This document shows positions 1 through 4,033 of a stretch of 5,291 nt of DNA, in pieces. A model generated the notes under the pieces. It ran no database searches and was not told where the DNA came from. It saw nothing but the letters and a program-made list of their open reading frames with translations. The position numbers and the translations under genes are program-made. Position 1 is the first letter of the stretch, and each line of letters opens with the position of its first letter. The DNA comes from an uncultured Helicobacteraceae bacterium (GTDB lineage: Bacteria; Campylobacterota; Campylobacteria; Campylobacterales; Sulfurimonadaceae), in NCBI GenBank assembly GCA_903903705.1, contig CAIUZU010000375.1, forward strand, positions 1 to 5,291, read 5' to 3'.

Positions 1-33
1 CCTCCCAGAGTTCGAATCTCTGAGGGTCCACCA
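1..33 (+). tRNA. 3' end of a tRNA (partial, identity not determinable)
   Basis: This is the T-arm and acceptor half of a tRNA whose 5' part lies outside the window. A 5-bp T-stem (CAGAG at 6-10 with CTCTG at 18-22) encloses the canonical loop TTCGAAT (11-17). It is followed by the 3' acceptor strand AGGGTCC (23-29), discriminator A30 and an encoded CCA (31-33). The missing 5' acceptor strand should therefore read GGACCCT. The anticodon is not in the window. The A discriminator argues against Ser, but the amino acid cannot be assigned. Eight T residues (34-41) follow CCA directly and may help end transcription. Confidence 0.93.
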
Positions 34-74
34 TTTTTTTTACACAATCCCCTTAAACACGATATTTTTCAGAG

Positions 75-102
75 ATTTTTTATGACGCCAATTCTAAAAA
101 AT
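75..102. terminator. Weak AT-only inverted repeat between tRNA and cyclase gene
   Basis: ATTTTTTA (75-82) and TAAAAAAT (95-102) are perfect 8-bp complements around a 12-nt loop, just past the stop codon of the minus-strand cyclase gene and 41 bp after the tRNA. The position suits a two-way terminator, but the stem contains no G or C and would be weak, so the call is tentative. Confidence 0.25.
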
Positions 103-106
103 AAAT

Positions 107-1387
107 CTACTCAACACGATTTCTACCTCTCTCTTTGGCAAGATAAAGTTTTTCATCTACCTTAGTAACATATTTATCAATAGTCTCTTGGATTGCTTCT
201 ACCTTGTTATCGACCAGAACAATAATTGTTCCTATGCTTACAGTATAGCGAATAGTTATGTTCTCAACAACCACCTCTTTTGAAGCGGTTAAGTTACAAA
301 TTTTCTGAGCAAGCATGAGAGTTTCCTCTTGGTTTGTCATAGGAAGTATAATCATAAACTCTTCACCGCCATAGCGAAAAATATAATCTGATTTTCTAAG
401 AACCTGCTCTAATATTTTTGAAAAATGCTGCAACACAATATCACCTACGGCATGACCATAGGTATCGTTAATAAGTTTAAAATGATCCAAATCACACATC
501 ATAAGAGCAAATTCTCTGCCTGTTGCCTTGGAAATCTCTATTTTACCCAGCATAATTTTGTTAAATAGTCGTCTGGTAAGAAGATGAGTCAGAGGATCTT
601 TGGCACTCTCTTCAATCTCATTTAAAAAAGCTATCTCATTTCCGATTTCAAGCGAGTAGTAGTCTATTTTATTCATCAAATGAATTAAAGTTGCAGGATG
701 AGATCTCCCGTTCTTGCAATAGTTGATAACATTTGCAGCCAAATCATGTAGATTCATATGAAGTTTTTCAATTAGTTTAAAATGAGATGTAGAGAGCAGA
801 TACGAAGTTGCCGAACTCTTCATCCATCTACCAAAATCACATAAATTTGGATTTAATTCTGGATAATTATCGTTATCCTCTTTTTTTTGAACATAGAGAA
901 CAAGTTTGATTATCCACTTGATATGATTTTCATAATGCACCATAAATTTTTTATCGGACATTAATTCAATGTGAGAAAGTCTAAGCTCATTTTTTAGCTT
1001 AAACTGATTTAAAAATTTTACTAAATATAAATTTGTAATTTGATTTTCGTGTTCTGCAAAAAAAAGATTGACAGCTTCTATATCTTTAAAATCATGTTTA
1101 TCTATAAGATTCCCAAGAAGCTTGCGGACAACGGTTACAAGCTCACTATAAAGAAATAGATAAGATATATCTTGCTCAATTGTAAAATTTATAAGTATTT
1201 TAGTGTTTTGTTCAATTTCTTCTTTAGATTTAGATAAAAGAAGATTTAAAAATAGCTTTTTATACTCAGTTATTGCATGTGTATATAAAAAATCACTCGA
1301 ATACTTAGACTGCAAACTCTCAACGTTTATACTAAAATCAAGAACACACTTTTGAATATCTGAAAAATATTTTTCAATCACTAACAT
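107..1387 (-). CDS. CZB-GGDEF diguanylate cyclase, probably zinc-responsive
   Basis: This enzyme should condense two GTP into the second messenger c-di-GMP. It has 426 residues and no obvious membrane span or signal peptide, so it is probably cytoplasmic. Residues 1-140 are helical and unrecognised. Residues about 145-230 match a CZB zinc-binding domain, with H155 (HIKW), C183 (CDFGRW), H210 and H214 (LHMNLH). The C-to-H spacing of 27 and H-to-H spacing of 4 equal those of E. coli DgcZ (C52, H79, H83), where bound zinc represses activity. The GGDEF domain (about 260-426) has DPLTHLLTRR (264-273), metal ligand D299, N307, D316, the signature RYGGEEF (338-344) and a GRNRV end. R331 and D334 form an inhibitory RxxD site, so the enzyme should be active and limited by its product. 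The start is supported by AAGGAG 7 nt before ATG. Zinc control is inferred from DgcZ. Confidence 0.93.
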   Translation of the reverse strand: MLVIEKYFSDIQKCVLDFSINVESLQSKYSSDFLYTHAITEYKKLFLNLLLSKSKEEIEQNTKILINFTIEQDISYLFLYSELVTVVRKLLGNLIDKHDFKDIEAVNLFFAEHENQITNLYLVKFLNQFKLKNELRLSHIELMSDKKFMVHYENHIKWIIKLVLYVQKKEDNDNYPELNPNLCDFGRWMKSSATSYLLSTSHFKLIEKLHMNLHDLAANVINYCKNGRSHPATLIHLMNKIDYYSLEIGNEIAFLNEIEESAKDPLTHLLTRRLFNKIMLGKIEISKATGREFALMMCDLDHFKLINDTYGHAVGDIVLQHFSKILEQVLRKSDYIFRYGGEEFMIILPMTNQEETLMLAQKICNLTASKEVVVENITIRYTVSIGTIIVLVDNKVEAIQETIDKYVTKVDEKLYLAKERGRNRVE

Positions 1388-1420
1388 TTTAACTCTCCTT
1401 TGTGAATCATCATATAAGTA

Positions 1421-1449
1421 ATTATAGCTATTAAAATTTTATTTGTAGC
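1421..1449 (-). promoter_or_regulatory. Candidate sigma-70 promoter of the cyclase gene
   Basis: On the minus strand a perfect TATAAT (complement of 1421-1426) lies 34 bp upstream of the cyclase ATG. At 17-bp spacing the -35 position reads GCTACA (complement of 1444-1449), which matches TTGACA only in its second half. Weak -35 boxes behind a good -10 are usual in Campylobacterota. The predicted RNA start leaves a leader of roughly 25 nt that contains the ribosome binding site. Confidence 0.5.
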
Positions 1450-1646
1450 TGTGTATTAAAAAAAAGGCGTAATGAAAAAAACGAGAGGATGAAACACTTA
1501 TGAAACTTCGCTAATATACGAGTTTATCCACTATCTTTTTGTGCAATTTGACTTAAGCTCGAAAGATTTGAACATTCACAAGAGTCATTTCTACCACCAA
1601 TATAATGATTCCATTTATTAATAAGAAATAAAGAAAGTCGATTAGT

Positions 1647-1652
1647 TATAAC
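1647..1652 (+). promoter_or_regulatory. Tentative -10 box of the lipoprotein gene
   Basis: TATAAC (1647-1652) matches the -10 consensus in five of six positions and would give a leader of about 50 nt. No clear -35 sits 17 bp upstream. A rival reading uses TTGATA (1665-1670) as -35, but the TATAAA at 1691-1696 is then 20 bp away and so close to the start codon that the ribosome site would barely be transcribed. I prefer the first but neither is strong. Confidence 0.25.
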
Positions 1653-1710
1653 ATGTAATGTATTTTGATAGACTGAATTCTGTGAAAAATTATAAATACA
1701 AGGAGTAGTT

Positions 1711-2073
1711 ATGAATAGATTAAAAATGATAGGTGCTGTCGTTGTTGCAATGGCGATTTTTGCAGGATGTACCGCAAAAGAGCCTACTACTGGTGATTTT
1801 ATGCGTATGCATGCAGCAGATGAAAAAGCAATGGGGCTAGATCAAAAAGAGATAGCTAAAAATTGGGACAAGGGTTTAGCATTAAAACGATCAGGTGAGC
1901 ACTTAGTCAAGCATGGTGAAGAACTGATTAAGTCAGGGGAGCAAAATATTATGACAGGTAAACATGAGGTTGAACAAGGAAATAAAGATATTGTCGATGG
2001 GACAAAACTTTCCGATGAGAGTGAACGTATTTTTCACGAAAAATACCCAGATTTAAAACTCCAAATTAAATAG
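1711..2073 (+). CDS. Small lipoprotein with a glycine-heptad repeat
   Basis: A 120-residue predicted lipoprotein of unknown function. Residues 1-19 form a signal peptide (positive MNRLK, hydrophobic core to A18) ending in a lipobox IFAGC. C20 would be lipidated; the -3 residue is Phe rather than the usual Leu. Thr follows C20, so the inner-membrane Asp signal is absent and outer-membrane anchoring facing the periplasm is likely. From residue 55 glycine recurs every seven residues without exception: G55, G62, G69, G76, G83, G90, G97. The units resemble IKSGEQN or VKHGEEL, with a hydrophobic residue three before each glycine and charged residues elsewhere. This predicts a long amphipathic helix with one glycine stripe. 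The ending is charged and polar. AGGAG (1701-1705) lies 5 nt before ATG. It appears monocistronic, with hairpins starting at its stop codon. I do not recognise the family. Confidence 0.85.
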   Translation: MNRLKMIGAVVVAMAIFAGCTAKEPTTGDFMRMHAADEKAMGLDQKEIAKNWDKGLALKRSGEHLVKHGEELIKSGEQNIMTGKHEVEQGNKDIVDGTKLSDESERIFHEKYPDLKLQIK

Positions 2074-2095
2074 AGATTTTTTCTAAAAATCTCTA
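2071..2095 (+). terminator. Hairpin terminator of the lipoprotein gene
   Basis: TAGAGATTTTT (2071-2081) pairs perfectly with AAAAATCTCTA (2085-2095) around a TCT loop: an 11-bp stem whose first three bases are the stop codon. There is no real T-tract after it (TTCTGC follows), so it may act as an RNA 3'-end protector or a weak terminator more than a classical one. Confidence 0.6.
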
Positions 2096-2110
2096 TTCTG
2101 CAAGATAGAT

Positions 2111-2131
2111 GAGGGTATGTTTTTTACCCTC
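2111..2131 (+). terminator. Second hairpin downstream of the lipoprotein gene
   Basis: GAGGGTA (2111-2117) pairs with TACCCTC (2125-2131), a 7-bp stem with a T-rich 7-nt loop. It follows the first hairpin by 15 bp and probably forms a tandem 3' structure with it. The T-run is in the loop rather than after the stem, so it is not a standard intrinsic terminator. Confidence 0.4.
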
Positions 2132-2433
2132 TCCACCTCAACCATTCGTGAATTATTTTAAGTAAAACCCGTATATTGGCATTTGCCGCTTTTGAGTAAC
2201 TACCCTTGATGACTTAGCAGGCATATTACCTGCTACTTAATAGTTAAATAAACTTAGCTAAAAGCTAAACACAAGGGGCGAAGATAAATCTTCGCTTCCG
2301 TTTTTCTACTCTTGGAAACGGGGATTTATCCCCGTCATACTTTATGCAATACACTAAAAGCATAACTGTTGTACAACTTAATTTAAAATTTATGTTAAGA
2401 TTTTCTTTTTAAAAATAGGGCTGAATCCCTATT
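2132..2433. other. Non-coding spacer rich in palindromes
   Basis: This stretch between the convergent lipoprotein and ccoG genes carries no credible reading frame. It contains several short hairpins: TAGCAGG/CCTGCTA (2215-2221 with 2229-2235), TTAGCT/AGCTAA (2254-2259 with 2263-2268), the two 18-nt palindromes described separately, TTATGC/GCATAA (2342-2347 with 2360-2365) and the 10-nt palindrome GTTGTACAAC (2368-2377). The rest, such as 2132-2210 and 2378-2400, shows nothing I can name. Confidence 0.6.
2278..2335. repeat. Twin 8-2-8 palindromes, possible dispersed hairpin element
   Basis: GCGAAGAT-AA-ATCTTCGC (2278-2295) and ACGGGGAT-TT-ATCCCCGT (2318-2335) are both perfect 8-bp stems around two bases and share the core GAT-WW-ATC. 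Their centres are 40 bp apart. Between and overlapping them CCGTTT (2298-2303) can pair with AAACGG (2316-2321), so an alternative fold competes with the second hairpin. The first stem is followed by TTCCGTTTTTCT and could terminate plus-strand transcription. The design resembles intergenic palindromic elements; whether it is repeated in the genome cannot be seen here. Confidence 0.6.
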
Positions 2434-2435
2434 TT
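2411..2435 (-). terminator. Intrinsic terminator of ccoG
   Basis: Read on the minus strand, AAAATAGGG (complement of 2427-2435) pairs with CCCTATTTT (complement of 2412-2420), a 9-bp stem with a 6-nt loop, and the T-run extends one base beyond the stem. The stem starts inside the ccoG stop codon (complement of 2434-2436). This is the best terminator candidate in the window, although the U-tail is short because A residues follow. Confidence 0.65.
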
Positions 2436-3867
2436 ATTTTGCCTTCTCAATCACATCTGCTCTTGGATATGTGAAAGTAGACTCTCTGAAAACTACGATT
2501 TTATCCTCATGTCCAACTGCGTATGCACGGATCGTAATCGGGATAATCGTGTCATGTCTCGGGTCATTCGCCAACATGTCATATGTTCTAAGCACTACGA
2601 TTTTTTTCTTTTTTACATCAGGTGTGACATCAAAAGCCTCTTTTGGTTTTAGTATCTCCAGCTTTCCTTTTAAATCTTTTGGCATGATAACTTCAAAGTA
2701 AAAATCCATCTTATCACTTTGGGTATTTTGAACTAAAAACTCATAAGCATTATCAACGATTACTTTGCCATCTGCACTTTTAGAGACGGAGTAGAGACGG
2801 TTTTCTTTATTGACATTTAAAAGCATATGCTCTTTTTTGCTTCCCATCATCACCATTCCTATCGCTAAGCCTACAAGTAAAATCATATATGCAATAATTT
2901 TAGGGCGAAAATATTGTGTTTTCCCTTTTTTATCAATAATCTCATATTCGCTTGACCATGTAACAAGTGAAGGTTTGCCTAGTTTGCCCATAACCACCGT
3001 ACATGCATCCACACACTCCAAGCAGTTGATACACTCAAGCTGAAGCCCTTTGCGGATGTCTATGTGTGTCGGGCAGACGGTCACACAACTCTCACATGCC
3101 GTACACTCTGCATGCGGCTCAACGGCTTGAAGATCCTTCTGTTTTGTAAATGTCTTTACTTTATGTTCATCATAAATATGTCCGCCTCTATTTGTATTAT
3201 AAAGTGCCATAACGGTGTTTTCATCATATAAAACCGACTGAACTCTTGAGTAAGGACAAACATATATACAGTAATCTTCTTGCAAAAATACTATGTCGTA
3301 AATAAGAAAAAACGCACAAAACAGAACTGTTCCAAATAAAATGATATGCTCAAAAGGGTCTAAGAGGTAGTTGAAAAAATCTTCAGGCGGAACAAAATAC
3401 CACATCAAATTGGCACTTGCTACAAGCGAGAGAATTACCCATAGAGTAACGGCGACTGCTTTTTTAACTCTATTTTCAGAGAGGCTCATGTCAGGTTCTT
3501 GCTGTTTGTTTTTGATTCTTTTTCTTAAGCCTAAAAGTTTTGTTTCTATCAAGTCACGATAAATAACGCGAAAAATAGTCTGAGGGCAAATCCAGCCGCA
3601 AAAAACACGCCCGCCCATTACAGTCATGCCGAAAATGCCTAAAAAAAGTATCATAAGTAAAAATGGCATAAGGTAAAGCTCTTGCATATCAAACTGAACA
3701 AATGCGAGATGAAGTTTAAGTTTATCAAAACTTAGCAGAAAGAAGTAGCTTTCATTTACCTGAACCCACGGTAAAACCAAAGCTACAACAGTTAACAGAA
3801 TAAAGAAATAATATCTCTTTATTCTCCATGGGTTAGGCAATTTTACACCCACGCTCTTTTGATTCAT
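2434..3867 (-). CDS. ccoG: Cytochrome c oxidase accessory protein CcoG (FixG/RdxA family)
   Basis: CcoG is an inner-membrane iron-sulfur protein for cbb3-type cytochrome c oxidase assembly; in Rhodobacter it reduces Cu(II) to Cu(I) for CuB insertion. The 477 residues are normal family length. Hydrophobic spans lie near 18-36, 64-84, 136-158, 175-195 and 324-341. C90 and C94 (CGWICP) and C200 and C204 (CIYVCP) are the paired-cysteine motifs of the NapH/RdxA membrane core. Two ferredoxin clusters follow: C255, C258, C261, C265 and C279, C282, C285, C289, which should hold two [4Fe-4S] centres on the cytoplasmic side. Residues about 345-477 fit the periplasmic Ig-like C-terminal domain of FixG. 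All expected cysteines are present. The start is chosen on AAGGAG five bases before ATG; a second ATG four bases upstream is out of frame. No cbb3 subunit or ccoH/I/S gene is in the window; the neighbour is divergent metH. Confidence 0.96.
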   Translation of the reverse strand: MNQKSVGVKLPNPWRIKRYYFFILLTVVALVLPWVQVNESYFFLLSFDKLKLHLAFVQFDMQELYLMPFLLMILFLGIFGMTVMGGRVFCGWICPQTIFRVIYRDLIETKLLGLRKRIKNKQQEPDMSLSENRVKKAVAVTLWVILSLVASANLMWYFVPPEDFFNYLLDPFEHIILFGTVLFCAFFLIYDIVFLQEDYCIYVCPYSRVQSVLYDENTVMALYNTNRGGHIYDEHKVKTFTKQKDLQAVEPHAECTACESCVTVCPTHIDIRKGLQLECINCLECVDACTVVMGKLGKPSLVTWSSEYEIIDKKGKTQYFRPKIIAYMILLVGLAIGMVMMGSKKEHMLLNVNKENRLYSVSKSADGKVIVDNAYEFLVQNTQSDKMDFYFEVIMPKDLKGKLEILKPKEAFDVTPDVKKKKIVVLRTYDMLANDPRHDTIIPITIRAYAVGHEDKIVVFRESTFTYPRADVIEKAK

Positions 3868-3895
3868 ACATACTCCTTTGACACTATTTTGACAA

Positions 3896-3924
3896 ATTAT
3901 ATCAAAATATTTTTTAATCTATTG
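3896..3924 (-). promoter_or_regulatory. Candidate promoter of ccoG
   Basis: A perfect TATAAT (complement of 3896-3901) lies 28 bp before the ccoG start codon. The -35 position at 17-bp spacing reads CAATAG (complement of 3919-3924), a poor match, in an A/T-rich stretch typical of Campylobacterota promoters. RNA would start near 3889 with a leader of about 20 nt including AAGGAG. Confidence 0.5.
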
Positions 3925-3939
3925 TTATAATAATTATAA
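3925..3939. promoter_or_regulatory. Perfect 7-1-7 palindrome, possible Fur box
   Basis: TTATAAT-A-ATTATAA is an exact 7-1-7 inverted repeat directly upstream of the ccoG -35 position and 95 bp before metH. It agrees with the Helicobacter pylori holo-Fur consensus TAATAATnATTATTA at 12 of 14 defined positions. The overlapping 3929-3947 matches the classical 19-bp Fur box at 14 positions by eye. The low GC content makes A/T palindromes commoner by chance, so Fur binding is only a proposal. Confidence 0.35.
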
Positions 3940-3943
3940 TCAT

Positions 3944-3983
3944 TTGGTATTTTACCAATCAAAACGGGTAAAAGCCTCTTTTA
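3944..3983. repeat. Two 6-3-6 palindromes upstream of metH
   Basis: TTGGTA-TTT-TACCAA (3944-3958) and TAAAAG-CCT-CTTTTA (3969-3983) are two perfect 15-nt inverted repeats of the same 6-3-6 design, centres 25 bp apart, just upstream of the metH -10. They may be operators for one or both divergent genes. They differ in sequence, so one regulator binding both is not indicated. They lie before the predicted metH RNA start, which argues against an RNA leader role. Confidence 0.35.
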
Positions 3984-3996
3984 TGCTCATTTTTGA

Positions 3997-4002
3997 TAAA
4001 AT
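3997..4002 (+). promoter_or_regulatory. Candidate -10 box of metH
   Basis: TAAAAT (3997-4002) matches the -10 consensus in five of six positions and sits in the T-rich context TTTTTGATAAAAT, common in epsilonproteobacterial promoters, with no recognisable -35. RNA would start near 4009, giving a leader of about 25 nt. That leaves no room for a riboswitch unless a more distant promoter exists. Confidence 0.45.
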
Positions 4003-4033
4003 TTACCTAATTTACATATGAAGAAGAATTTTC

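Larger units (their letters stand above)
1388..1710. other. Divergent intergenic region between cyclase and lipoprotein genes
   Basis: These 323 bp hold the two outward promoters and ribosome binding sites and no complete gene. The only ATG-initiated plus-strand frame I checked here (from 1500) stops after four codons. A minus-strand frame is free of stops from its TAA (complement of 1524-1526) up to a stop inside the lipoprotein gene (1842-1844). It has no ATG, GTG or TTG, so it cannot be called a gene; it could be a decayed remnant or chance. No convincing operator or riboswitch was seen. Confidence 0.6.

Noticed and set aside
71..81. Shared 11-mer AGAGATTTTTT at 71-81 and 2072-2082 as a repeat
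   Set aside because: It is short, AT-rich and sits in unrelated hairpin contexts. Chance is an adequate explanation.
1..106. tRNA end as an integration site for a genomic island
   Set aside because: No integrase, no direct repeat of the tRNA end and no foreign-looking genes follow in the window.
2471..3562. Three plus-strand frames of 63-77 codons (2471-2701, 2810-3043, 3371-3562)
   Set aside because: All lie opposite ccoG, which has complete family motifs. Their products have no recognisable domain and I saw no support for them as genes.
3889..3905. TTGA-N9-TCAA around the ccoG -10 as an FNR/CRP site
   Set aside because: FNR-type sites are TTGAT-N4-ATCAA with a total of 14 bases. This one spans 17 and lacks the inner bases on one side.
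4003..4033. Cobalamin or SAM riboswitch before metH
   Set aside because: The predicted leader is about 25 nt, far too short, and the conserved elements of these riboswitches are not visible in the 166-bp spacer.
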